64,000 bases of DNA, taken from Fragum whitleyi. Taxonomy: Eukaryota; Mollusca; Bivalvia; Cardiida; Cardiidae. The stretch is from contig OX411543.1 of the NCBI GenBank assembly GCA_948146395.1, positions 50,010,517-50,074,516 on the forward strand, given 5' to 3'. The position numbers and the translations under genes are program-made. Below the pieces are notes generated by a model. It ran no database searches, had not been told where the DNA came from, and was given only the letters and a program-made list of their open reading frames with translations. Shown here one piece after another: positions 23,548 to 33,910 of this stretch (position 1 is the stretch's first letter; each line of letters opens with the position of its first letter).

Positions 23548-24920
23548 TTTTTAGCTCCACTGGCCGAAGGCCAGCGAGCTATTGTCATGGCGAGGTGTCC
23601 GTCGTGCGTCCGTCCGTCTGTGCGTGCGTAAACTTTTCTTTAAACATCTTCTCCTCCTAAACTAATGGGTGGATTTTGACAAAACTTGGCCAGAATGTTC
23701 CTTGGGTGACCCTCTTTTAAAGTTGTTCAAGAAATTTGGATTGACCCCCAAATATGGGCGGGGCTTTTTTTGACCCCGAAATCTTTGAACAACATCTCCT
23801 CCTGAACCATTGGGCCAATTTCAATGAAACTTTACCAGACTGTTCCTTGGGTGACCCTTTTTTAAAGTTGTTCAAGAAATTTAGATTGACCCCTAAATAT
23901 GGGCGTGGCAGGGCGGGGCTTTTTTTGACCCCGAAATCTTTGAACAACATCTCCTCCTGAACCATTGGGCCAATTTCAATGAAACTTTACCAGACTGTTC
24001 CTTGGGTGACCCTCTTCTAAAGTTGTTCAAGAAATTTTGATTGACCCCCAAATATGGGCGTGGCAGGGCGGGGCTTATTTTGACCCAGAAATCTTTGAAC
24101 CTCATCTCCTCCAGAAACATTGGACCAATTTCAATGAAACTTTACCAGAATGTTCCTTGGGTGACCCTCTTTTAAAGTTGTTCAAGAAATTTGGATTGAC
24201 CCCCAAATATGGGCGTGGCAGGGCGGGGCTTATTTTGATCCCGAAATTTTTGAATGACATCTCCTCCTGAACCATTGGGCTGATTTCAATGAAACTTTGA
24301 CCCTCTTCTTAAGTTGTTCAAGAAATTTAGATTGACCCCCAAATATGGGCGTGGCAGGGCGGGGCTTATTTTGACCCCGAAATCTTTGAACAACATCTCC
24401 TCCTGAACCATTAGGCTGATTTCAATGAAACTTTACCAGAATGTTCCTTGGGTGACCCTCTTCTTAAGTTGTTCAAGAAATTTTGATTGACCCCCAAATA
24501 TGGGCTTGGCAGGGCGGGGCTTATTTTGACTCTGAAATCTTTGAATGACATCTCCTCCTGAACCATTAGGCTGATTTCAATGAAACTTTACCAGACTGTT
24601 CCTTGGGTGACCCTCATCTAAAGTTGTTCAAGAAATTTGGATTGAATGAGATCCACTGGATCAATCAAATTCAGGTGAGCGGTTTAGGGCCATTCTGGTC
24701 CTCTTGTTTCAAAGTTATATCTAAATAGTTTTCTTTCTTGTAATTTTACATATTAGTTAAATAAGTTAATTCCTTCATAAGTCAGTTTCAACCTAGAAAA
24801 AGTCTGAATTCCTTCTGAATGCTGTTCACTTTCATTACCTTCTATTTTCAATATCTCTCTTTCAAATCTTGAGATTTTTAAGCCAGTGGAGCGATACAGG
24901 CCCTCTTGGGCCTCTTGTTT
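23548..24920 (+). mobile_element. Mosaic B/A element
   Basis: The head at 23548 is family B (TTTTTAGCTCCACTGGCCG, hairpin GGCCGAAGGCC). The core has about seven units of about 150 bp (TTTCAATGAAACTTTACCAG; CCAAATATGGGCGTGGCAGG). A family A tail lies at 24671-24709 (CAGGTGAGCGGTTTAGGG ... CTCTTGTTT). A further 170 bp of B-type 3' sequence then leads to a true B tail at 24881-24920 (GCCAGTGGAGCGATACAGG, hairpin, GGGCCTCTTGTTT). It begins 25 bp after a DAP3 splice donor. Confidence 0.8.
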
Positions 24921-25320
24921 TTTGGATTCAAGACGAAATTATTGCAATAATAGTTGCGCCAACCAAAAGTTGAGGGTACTCATTCAAATTGTCTTGTCAA
25001 GACATTTTGAATGAGTACCCACAACATATGGCTTCATTGAGAAATAAAGATTTATGACCAACTTTAGTCTCCATTAACTGTACCTCTAGTTGGTATTTGT
25101 TGTTCATTATCCCCATTATAAGACTTAATAGCTCACCTGAGCAAGTAGTTGTAGTGATCAGGTGCTGTCTTTTGTCTATCATCCATCGTCTTTCGTTTAT
25201 TGTCAGCTTTTATCTTGCATGTACCGTAGAGGCTAAATTTTTTGCTCAAAGGTCTTGAAACAAGGTCAGAATCTTTGTATACATGAAATTCTTTGTCCTG
25301 TTTGAACGTTGGTCGAGTGG
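24921..25320. repeat. Intron with foldback and eroded A head
   Basis: A small foldback at 24972-25022 pairs GGGTACTCATTCAAAT with the complementary TTTTGAATGAGTACCC. Around 25130-25215 an eroded family A head (TAGCTCACCTGAGCAAG) runs into TGTACCGTAGAGGCTAAATT, an A1-type unit. Confidence 0.5.
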
Positions 25321-25324
25321 GGTT

Positions 25325-25407
25325 ATAATCAGCTTTATAGCTGCTGCCAGGAATCAAACTTTGGATAATTTGGCCTGAGCTCTTTACCTCACGACCACAG
25401 ACACTAC
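25325..25407 (-). mobile_element. Degraded tRNA-SINE head
   Basis: The minus strand reads GTGTCTGTGGTCGTGAGG and, further in, TTTGATTCCTGGCAGC, a decayed copy of the head at 21430-21509. No target duplication was found. Confidence 0.55.
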
Positions 25408-25886
25408 TTATAGGATTGTGATACAAAAAACAGCCTGTGCTTCTTTTATTTGAAACAGGGGCATTATTCAATATTAGATTTTGAATAGACTTTGTGTTAT
25501 TAATAAGTTTTTTATTCAGGCAATTTTTTTTTCATCTTGATATTGCAATGTGCAAATACTAGGGGTATTTCTATGATATTGTGTTTGTGGTCCGGAAAAT
25601 CCTGTGATTTTCGTTTTGTTTGGATATGAAATCATCTGAAAGGCAGGATCTATGAATAACAAATGTTTGTAACTTCATTTTGTAAATCTCAAAATGTTTT
25701 CTGACGGTTTTTCTTTGGGTTGAGTCACTTTTGTTGCCTTGCAACCGAGTCATTTTTGGACAGCACTTGCAGTGGGTTCAAGATTGACTACTTGCTATAA
25801 AAACTGTTTGCAGCGAGCACTTGCATATTCTGAACGCAGGGCAGACAATCTGTTACTTATTGTATAGAAATGACTGTTTATTTCAG

Positions 25887-26001
25887 GGATTTAAGTTCCT
25901 AGACCCATTTATCCCAGTAGAAGTGCCTGGCTATACAAAAGAAGAAGCCATAAATTGTTTGGATTATTACATTGATAATCATTGGATAACTCTACCTGAA
26001 G
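25887..26001 (+). CDS. DAP3: DAP3 exon
   Basis: 115 nt: 38 codons plus one base (G). The acceptor is TGTTTATTTCAG and the donor GTAACA. GFKFLDPFIPVEVPGY matches vertebrate 'GFDALDPFIPILVSNY', followed by TKEEAINCLDYYIDNHWITL for 'NPKEFESCIQYYLENNWL'. An alternative Met-started reading running through the donor is a shadow of this exon. Confidence 0.94.
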
Positions 26002-26365
26002 GTAACATCTGTCTTAAGACAGATCTCTGTCTATTCTCTCTGAAGAAAGTCTATTTTCATGTGATGGTTCTAATAATTTTCAAACTTATTAAATTTTCCT
26101 GAAAATTATTTTCTCTTTTAAAAAAAAGGCATTATTTTGGTATGATCTCAATTACATAATACTAAAATGGTATGGAAAATATTTGATTCAACAATTTAAG
26201 TTGAGCTATTTTGGAGAAAAAAATAATTGATGTTGTTGAAAATTTTGATGTTAGTATGTCAATCTGTTATGTCTATATGTTTATAGGCAGTTACAACTGT
26301 TTGGTGCTAAGCCATTGAGATGCATTTTGCACAAATTTTGCACCTTTTTGAACTTGGATATCTTA
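26002..26365. other. DAP3: DAP3 intron, nothing recognised
   Basis: AT-rich; no element ends were identified. Confidence 0.35.
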
Positions 26366-27200
26366 TGCAGTCAGACTGAAAGTCTGACTTGCATATAGTG
26401 GTCGCTGGCAATCGGATCCTCACAACACCGAATTCGAATAAATCCATGAGCGTGAAAAAGTAAACCCATTCATGATTTATAGCCCGCGAAAATAGTATCA
26501 GACTGAATGCCAGCTGCCTATATTTTTTGTGAACAATTCCGATTTCAACGCCATATTTCCGAATTACGAATTTGGACATCAAAAGTCAGGGAAAAAAAAA
26601 AGATTTTGAACGGCGCCGAAAAGTAAACACGAAATCGAAAGTAGTCAGCGACCGTTTTTTAAAGGGACTCGTCTTTTGGAGTTACTTCCCTTACACAGAT
26701 AGGTTAATCGTTTATTTTAAAATCCGGTGTTAGGGATCTGCCAAGGCCGCGCGATAAGAACAAAAAAGTTGTTGCCTGCGAATAAAAATCAAAAGGATGG
26801 GCCCTACGTCGCGCCGAATCTTAAAATACGACATCGACGAAAATCGGACTTCCGCGACGACCTGCCGTTTTGGCCTATTCCCAAATAAAAATCTTTATGG
26901 TACCCCGCACAGCGTTATGATAATCGGCGCTGTATTATCGTAAATCCAATTAATCGGGAACCATTCTATGTTAACATGTTCCTTTCCTACGAAATAGATC
27001 AAGATTAAAGGCGATCAAAGACAATTTATAACTTTTTCGCCGGGTCTCCCGAAAATAAGGCAAAAGTAAATATAGAAATAGATTCTAATGAACCCGGGCC
27101 GATTTCACAGGGCCCACGTCCATATTACATAATCACCGAAAATCAGTCTGTCCCTCTGAAATTTCAGCAGACGAACAAGTGACTTTTGCCGATTTAAAAA
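26364..27200. other. CpG-rich intronic block starting with a hairpin
   Basis: A hairpin GTCAGACT-GAA-AGTCTGAC at about 26364-26396 is followed by roughly 800 bp much richer in CG dinucleotides than its surroundings (for example GTCGCGCCGAATC and CGGCGCCGAAAAG). GGTCGCTGGC near 26400 and CAGCGACCG near 26648 are inverted copies. It may be a young DNA transposon or an unmethylated island. No convincing ORF or repeat family was recognised. Confidence 0.4.
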
Positions 27201-27837
27201 CCAAAGAAAAGCGGGGTTTTCTCACCTACTTGCTTGACAGATATTATTGGCTTAAGTATGGTGAGCAACCCAACGTTATGACATGTTCGTTGTGAATAAA
27301 AAAAAGAGAAAAGCAGAGTTAGAAAGTTAACAATGTCATGTTGATTTGTTGACTCGAGTGCAATTTTTGGGGTGGTTTTATGTCTGTAGCTATTTTCTGT
27401 TAACTCGGCATGAGTATTAGCCATAAAAGGAGCTATCCCTATTATCAAGGTGGATGACGATGGAAGAAAAAATAATTAAGCCCTTATTATTTTTATATTA
27501 TTATACTGACCTTGAAGCAAAGCATTGGCCCTCCAAGCAGTGCTCTTTTCATCAAAAGTAAGGGCTTTAAGCATGAATAAGGCAATATTTGGGAATGAAA
27601 GGTCAGAATAGAAGGCCAAAGATCTGAAGTGTAGATTTTAGCCTTAGATTTTAGAGAATTTGTTATAATTGAAATATTTCAATACTCATATATTGTTCCG
27701 TCCTGACTGCATTCAGGCCTTTCAGGCCTTTGATTAATTCACTAAGCAGCACCAAACAGCCAAGTTTAGGCATTTATAGGCAGTGCTGTTGTTTGACTAA
27801 CCTGCAGCTGAGTGCTGGCTCTTGCATTTTGATACTG
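27201..27837. other. DAP3: DAP3 intron, nothing recognised
   Basis: No exon or element end was identified; a short stretch near 27510-27545 (CTGACCTTGAAGC, GGCCCTCCAAGCAG) loosely resembles an element head. Confidence 0.3.
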
Positions 27838-27998
27838 AAGGTAGTGGAACTGTAATAGTTCCTCAACATTTTGGAACATTTTAACATTCACAATGTTGGT
27901 AGAGGTTTCCTAATGAAAATCATTAGGAAACCGCGGTTAACACTGTGAAAGTTCATTACTTCAGAAATGTTGCGGAACTATTATGGGTCTACTACCTT
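27838..27998. mobile_element. Foldback MITE 3, next to the last DAP3 exon
   Basis: The ends AAGGTAGTGGA and TCTACTACCTT are inverted; GTAATAGTTCC pairs with GGAACTATTAT, and TTTCCTAATGA-AAATC-ATTAGGAAA forms the centre. The whole 161 bp folds into one imperfect hairpin. It ends 29 bp before the terminal exon. Confidence 0.8.
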
Positions 27999-28027
27999 AA
28001 TTATGATTTTCCTGTCATCTTTTGAAG

Positions 28028-28113
28028 GAAGGACCAGACAAGGTAAAGAAGAGTTGATGGCCCTATCAGCTAGACATCCACTTGAATTGATGAATATTTG
28101 CTGTTATTGGTAA
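28028..28113 (+). CDS. DAP3: DAP3 terminal coding exon
   Basis: Of the AGs tested after the pyrimidine-rich stretch near 28010, the one at 28026-28027 restores frame with the preceding phase-1 exon; the next (28030-28031) gives an early in-frame stop. The product GRTRQGKEELMALSARHP then LELMNICCYW and TAA at 28111-28113 fits the DAP3 C-terminus ('[25 protein letters not shown]' type). The acceptor lies only 30 bp after a foldback MITE. Confidence 0.87.
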
Positions 28114-28620
28114 CTGGATAGACCAGTGGAAGAGAGATAACTTGAACTTTTCAGTGTAGTGAAAAAGATATGAACTGTTTAAATGGAGCAAATCTTACCT
28201 GAACTTAAACAAATTTCATCGTTTTTCTGCTAAAATCTCATAAGTACTAGTTACAAGGTTTGGGAAGAAAACCGATGATTTGATATGAAGGAGATGGTTA
28301 ATTGCAGGTTAATAATTTCAACTCCAACAGGGGAACTGCTTGATAATCTTATTGGTAAAAGACAGATGATTGTGATAAAATAATAAGATATGAACAGAAT
28401 AGTTTTCATTCAATGAAGGTATGAACCTGAAAATATAATCACACTTTTATGAATCCTTTTTGTACATTTATATAGTGTGAGGATGCTTTTAGTTTCATAC
28501 TCCATGTAAACAAAATATACCTTGTTCATGTCTTAAATCAAGAGAGGCATCTTCACTTTAACAAATAGACATTTGCTGTGAAAGTGATGAATAAACAAAG
28601 GGTGATGATTTCACTAAAAA
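28114..28620 (+). other. DAP3: Probable DAP3 3' UTR
   Basis: AT-rich sequence, free of recognised tandem elements, runs from the stop codon to a poly(A) signal. The end is inferred from AATAAA at 28590 and a GT-rich tract just after it. No ORF of note lies here. Confidence 0.55.
28590..28595 (+). promoter_or_regulatory. Candidate polyadenylation signal AATAAA
   Basis: This is the first canonical AATAAA that I find after the DAP3 stop. A GT-rich tract (TGTTTTATGTACTGTTTTGG) begins about 30 bp downstream, as expected for a cleavage site near 28610-28620. A second AATAAA at 28913-28918 is a possible distal alternative. Confidence 0.55.
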
Positions 28621-29099
28621 TGATGTTTTATGTACTGTTTTGGTGATAAATAGACAAGTTCAATTAAATAGAATGTTATTTTATTTGATGAAGGAATTAA
28701 CAATCAGCAATAAGGGTTACCATTTGGCTATATTCTGGGGATGTGGAATTCCCTTGCCCAACATTGGATTTTCTATATGTGGACAAGTACATTTTCCTTG
28801 GCCACTTATTCATTGACAGGTAAATATCAGGTCAAATCTTTAAATGATGCTTGATAGACCCAAGAGATTGAGAGCCCTATTATGTATCAAAGGTTAGAAA
28901 ACATCGTTTTTTAATAAAGAAAATGCTGGGTAACTGCATTTTCTTCAGCTCTCTTTTTTACGAACAAGTTCATTTTTATCCGGACATGTAGAAAACCATC
29001 CTTTACTAATCCATGGTCAAAGTAGAGACAATCTCTATTTCCACATCCCTGTCTTCCTTGAAATACTCCAAATGTAGGAAGGGTCTTACTGGGTTTCAT
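28621..29099. other. Downstream flank, nothing recognised
   Basis: AT-rich flank after the inferred cleavage site; it contains a second AATAAA at 28913. No gene is seen. Confidence 0.35.
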
Positions 29100-31215
29100 C
29101 CCTGTAGTTAGGTAGATGTCACTCATCAACTTTTACCTTGTATTCATTCTAGAGGCTACAATTTTTGCCTGATCAACCTGAAAGCTGGTTTGAATGATTG
29201 TCAACATAAAATCTTGGACAAGTTGGAAACTGGGTTCAAAAAATAAGTCACAGGGTCAAATCTTAGAAAAACCTTGTATGCACTATAGAGGCCACATTTT
29301 TTGTCTGATCAACCTAAAATTTGGTCAGAATGATTGTCATGATAAAATGTCACAAGTTCAAAATTTGATCAACTTGGGTCAAAAACTAGGTCAAGTGGTC
29401 AAATCTAAGATAAATTTGAATACACTATAGAAGACACATTTTTTGACAGATCAACCTGTAATTTGGTCAGAATGATTGTCTTGGTCAAATCTCATACAAG
29501 TTCAGAACTGGCTCAACTGGGATAAAATAGGCTACTAAGTCAAATCTTTGAAAACTTTTGTACTTTTTTGCCTGATCAACTTGAAAGTCAGTTGCAATGA
29601 TTGTCTTGATGAAATCTTAGATGATTTTGAAATTGGGTCAACTGGGGTCAAAACTAGGTCACCGAGTCTTATCTTAGAAAAAACTTGTATGCATTATAGA
29701 GGACACACCTTTTGACGGATCAACCTGAAATTTGGTCAGAATGATTGTCTTGATGAAATCTTGGACAAGTTCAAAATTGAGTCAACTTGGGTCAAAAACT
29801 AGATAATAGGGTCATAGCTTAGAAAAGCTTGTATGCACCATAGAGGCCCCTTTTTTTTGCTAGATCAACCTGAAATAATTTGGTCTGAATAATTGTCTTG
29901 ATAAAATCTTGGACGAGTTGGAAATTTGGTCAACTGGGGTAAAAAAACTCTGCCAGAGAGTCAAATCTTTCAAAAACCTTTAACTCACTCTTAACGCCAC
30001 ATTTTTGTCCAATCAACTTGAAATTTGATCAGAATGATTGTCTTGATAGAATCTTAGATGATTTTGAAATTGGGTCAACTGGGGTAAAAACTAGGTCACA
30101 GGGTCATATCTTAGAAAAACTTTGTATGCATTCAAGAGGCCACATTTTTGGCTCACCTGAGTGCTCAAGGTGAGCTATTGTGATCACTCACCGTCCGTCG
30201 TCCGTCCATCCGGTGTCAACAAATTCTTTAAACATCTTCTCCTCCTAGACCACTGGGCCAATCAAGTTGAAACTTGGCAGAGATGTTCCTTGGGTGAAGT
30301 TCTTCAAAAGTTGTTTAAAGATTTAATTTAATCAAAAACTCTGGTTTGCATGGTAATAGAAAGGCTGAAAAATGGCTTCAAATTGCTGAAAATCTTAGAA
30401 AAAAATCTTCTCCTGCTAAACCACTGGGTTAATTAAGCTGAAACTTGGTAGGGATGTTCTTTGGCTGAAGCTCTACCAAGATTGTAAAAATATTCGTATT
30501 CAATCAAAATCTCTGGTTTCCATGGTATTGCAGAAAATCTTTGCCTAAACTTTTGGGCATATTTTAAACTTGGCAGGGATATTCTTAAGGTTAAGGTCTA
30601 CTAAAGTTGTTAAAAGAATTCAATCCAATTTCATCAATAATTTTGTTAGCAATTAAAAATTAAAAAAATCAAGTTGCAGTAGGACGAAATTAAAGTCTGT
30701 TTCTTTTAAATCCACCCTAAATGTGCATCAAACAATCTCTGGTATTTATAACATGGTTGACAAGTTATGAGTTGACTTACTCAGGTGAGGGATCTAGGAC
30801 CATCATGGTCTTCTTTTTGGCCCTATCAACCTGAAAATTGGTCAGAATTAATGTTTTGATGTAACCTCAGACAAGTTCGAAATTGGGTAAACTGGGTTCA
30901 AAAATTAGGTCACAGGGTCAATTCTTAGAAAAACCTCCTATGCATTGTAGAAGCCACTAAATTTTCCTGATCAACCTGAAATTTCATCACTATAATTTCT
31001 TGATTGAATCTTGGAGGAGTTTGAGAGTGGGTCAACTGATGTCAAAAACTATGTCACAGGGTAAAATCTCAGTAAAACCTTGTATGCAACATTTTGTGTC
31101 CGATCAACTTGAAATTTGGTCAGAATGATTGTCTTGATGAAAACTGAAATTGGGGTCAATAACTAGGTCATGGGGGCTTATTTTAGACAATAGGACCATG
31201 ATGGTTATATTTTGC
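29100..31215 (+). mobile_element. Family A element, 146-bp core, interrupted by a younger A element
   Basis: About ten diverged units like those at 1295-2733 (CTTGTATGCACTATAGAGGC; CAACCTGAAATTTGGTCAGA). The head hairpin is missing, and a decayed tail (AGGACCATGATGGTTATATT) lies near 31186. A separate A element sits inside at about 30150-30818. Confidence 0.7.
30150..30818 (+). mobile_element. Nested family A element
   Basis: The head GGCTCACCTGAGTGCTCAAG begins where a host unit breaks off in CCACATTTTTG. The tail TCAGGTGAGGGATCTAGGAC and CATCATGGTCTTCTTTTT ends where the host unit resumes at GGCCCTATCAACCTG. Removing it rebuilds one normal unit, which defines both ends at a T-rich target. 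Confidence 0.78.
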
Positions 31216-31299
31216 TCACCTTCGTCTCTTTGACTCCTCCCTGAGCAAAATTGAATGATTTAAATACCATTAAATGACCATTATATTTTTAAAAGAAAG

Positions 31300-31690
31300 A
31301 AATTCTACTCCTATGATCGATGCACAAGTTTCTAGCCTTTTCTAAACAAGTTTCATGAAGGGATTCATCCTTTGACAAGACAAACATACTGAAATACTGA
31401 AGAAAAAAACCTAGAGTGGATAAAGAGAATTTAGTACTTTTTCCTGTATTTTCTCATAGGACAAAACATTTTTCAATAGGGATGATCCTTTTGACTAGAT
31501 AGACATTCAGACCAAATTATGAAGATTGTACCAGAATTGTGGCTCCTAGAGTGTAAACAAGAAAATTGTCATTAAGGCCCCATTTTCCTGTGATATCAAA
31601 TGGATCCTTCCCAATTCCAAAAGGCTTAATCCTTGTGAACTGACAGACAATTTGACAAATTTTCACAAAGAGTGGGCAATATTTGTGGCC
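31300..31690 (-). repeat. Family N units, inverted
   Basis: Two to three units of the approximately 145-bp N core on the minus strand (ATTAAGGCCCCATTTTCCTG; TTTTCAATAGGGATGATCC). No ends are visible; it abuts family I sequence. Confidence 0.55.
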
Positions 31691-33765
31691 TCTAGACTTA
31701 TGTCGGTCTGTCATTCCGTCACTAAACTTGTCCGGAGCAGATCTCCTAAAGTATAAATCTATAAACTTGAAACATTATAGGTGGATAGATCTCATTGAGG
31801 AGACGTGCAGTGCACAAAGCCAACAACTCTTGCTTGATAATTTTGCAGTTATTACCCTTTGTTATTTAAAATACTTAGATTTTGTCAGGAGCATATCTCC
31901 TAGAGTATTAAAGCTATCAACTTGAACCTTTATAGGTAGATAGATCTCTTGGAGGAGAAGTGTAGTGCACAAGAACTACAACTCTTGCTTGCATAATTTT
32001 AGAATGATTGCCCTTTATCATTTTAAATACCTACATTTTGTCTGGAGCATATCTCCTAAAGTATAATAGCTATCAACTTGAATATTTATGGGTGGATAGA
32101 TCTCATGGAGAAGAAGTGCAGTACACAAGAACTACATTTCTTGCATGCATCATTTTTGAGTTTTTGCCCTTTGTTATTTTAAATACCTCCATTTTGTCTG
32201 GAGCATATCTCCTAAAGTATAGAAGCTATCAACTTGAAACTTTATAGGTGGATAGATGTTATGGAGGACAAGTGCAGTGCACAAAGACAACATTTCTTGC
32301 TTGCATAATTTTCCAGTTATTGCCCTTTGTTATTTTAACTTCTTACTCTTTGTTGGGGGCATTTCTTTAAAAGGAAAAAAACTAGAAAGCCATGAATGGC
32401 TTGTGTCGCTCCACAGGCTTGAATTTCTTGTAATAGCAAATCAAAGTTTCGACTAGATTTTTAGATATTTTTGGTTCTACTGATGTTGAAATTATTTTCA
32501 AAGTCTCCACTACCATAAAAGACATATTTTTTATCCAATGACAATAATTTTTGGCTGCATGATAATGGATCACCCAAGGATCATACAAATGAAGTTTGAT
32601 TGATATCCATCACTTACATTCTGAGAAAACGATTTTTGAAGTTTCCACTATATAACATATAGAGAAATGACCTCTGCCAATAAAATACATATTTTTCATC
32701 CGATCACAATTATTTTTGGTAGACTGATAAAGAATCACTCAATCATTCCAGTGAAATTTGGTTGATATCAATCACTAACATTCTGAGAAAATGATTTTCA
32801 AAGTTTCCACTATATAACATATAGAGAAATGACCTCCGCCCATAAAATACATAATTTTCAACTGATCACAATAATTTTTTGTAGACTGATAAAGGGGCAC
32901 CAAAGGATCCTTCGTGTAAAATTTGGTTGATATCTATCGCTTAGCTTCTGAGAAAATGATTTTCAAAGTTTCCACTATATAACATATAGAGAAATGACCT
33001 CTGCCCATAAAATACATATTTTTCATCCGATCACAATAATTTTTGGTAGACTCATAAAGGGTCACCCAAGGATCATTCATATAAAATTTGGTTGATATCC
33101 ATCCATAAGAACCTGAGAAAAGTCACTTTTTACCATATTTGGAAATTAGCCACGCCCATTAAATCCATGTTTTTCATTGGATCAAAATTTCTTGAACAAC
33201 TTTGAAAGAGGGTCACCCAAGGATCATTCCTGTGAAGTTTGGTTGAAATCCATCCAGTTGTTTCTGAGGAGAAGATTTTTAAAGAAAAAGTTTACGACCG
33301 GACGCACGGATGGACGCACGGACGCATGACGGACACAACGCCATGACAATAGCCCCAGTGGCTTTCAGCCAGTGGAGCTAAAAACTATCAACTTGAAATA
33401 CTTATAGATGGATAGTTCTTATTGAAGCGAAGTGCAGTTCATAAGAACTACAATTCTTGCTTTCATGATTTTCCAGTTATTGCCCTTTGTTATTTTAAAC
33501 TGTTACTCTTTGTCAGGGGCATTTCTTCAAAAGGATAAAAGCTATCAACTCGAAACTTCATAGATGAATAGTTCTTATTGAATGGAAGTGCAGTGGACAA
33601 AGACAACATTTTTTGCTTGCATTACTTTCCAATTATTGCCCTTTGTTATTTTAAAGACTAAGATTTTGTAGGGGGTATATCTCTTAAAGTCAAAAAGAAT
33701 CCTTAATCTATTAGGCTTCAGTTCACTATCAAGCTTTCATGGCCATTTCCGCTATGGCTCTTGTC
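31691..33765 (+). mobile_element. Family I element, split by a B/J insertion
   Basis: The tandem core (about 147 bp) carries GGAGCATATCTCCTAAAGTA, TATCAACTTGAAACTTTATA and TTATTGCCCTTTGTTATTTT. The tail at about 33712-33765 (GGCCATTTCCGCTATGGCTC, TTGTC) is decayed. The insertion at 32379-33384 interrupts AAAAGGA-AAAA-CTATCAACTT. Sister tails are at 11355-11412 and, inverted, at 59788-59860. Confidence 0.72.
32379..33384 (-). mobile_element. B-headed, CTAG-ended element inside family I
   Basis: Read on the minus strand: the head at 33384 is family B (TTTTTAGCTCCACTGGCTG), followed by a GTCCGTGCGTCC stretch. The core has four to five J units of about 163 bp (GTTATATAGTGGAAACTTTG). The 3' end is AAGCCATTCATGGCTT then TCTAGTTT at 32379. 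It therefore has a CTAG terminus, not the CTTG terminus of other B elements. Host family I sequence is continuous when it is removed. Confidence 0.78.
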
Positions 33766-33910
33766 AAACCTACATGAAACCATTTTTAAATCCACTGGCA
33801 GAAGGCCAATGGGGCTATTTATTGTCATGGCGCTGTGTCTGTGAAGTGTGTGTCTGTGTCTAGTCTTAAACTTTTTGAGCTCACCTGAGCACATAGTGCT
33901 CAAGTTGAGC
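33766..33910 (+). mobile_element. Stacked B head and A head
   Basis: A family B head (ATCCACTGGCAGAAGGCC, then ATTGTCATGGCG) near 33790 is cut off by a family A head (GAGCTCACCTGAGCACATAG) near 33878, itself cut off after TTGAGC by the family F head. Each is only a head with no core. Confidence 0.65.

Larger units (their letters stand above)
3623..28113 (+). other. DAP3: DAP3/MRPS29 gene, 3' half (seven coding exons)
   Basis: This is the C-terminal part of the mitochondrial small-subunit ribosomal protein S29 (death-associated protein 3), a P-loop GTPase-like protein of the mitoribosome head. Seven exons with AG/GT borders join without a frame break: 75+80+79+60+111+115+86 nt = 606 nt, giving 201 residues and TAA. 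Family landmarks appear in the expected order: IGIILKELRRAASD, VLVALDGVN (Walker-B-like strand), LLGKEGFKFLDPFIPVEV, then a C-terminal helix GKEELMALSARHP. The vertebrate protein is about 400 residues, so roughly the N-terminal half, with transit peptide and P-loop, lies upstream of position 1. I searched 1-3622 for the preceding phase-0 exon and found none. Introns are 4975, 3818, 906, 9797, 2363 and 2026 bp and are filled with mobile elements. Splice junctions are inferred, without transcript evidence. Confidence 0.92.
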
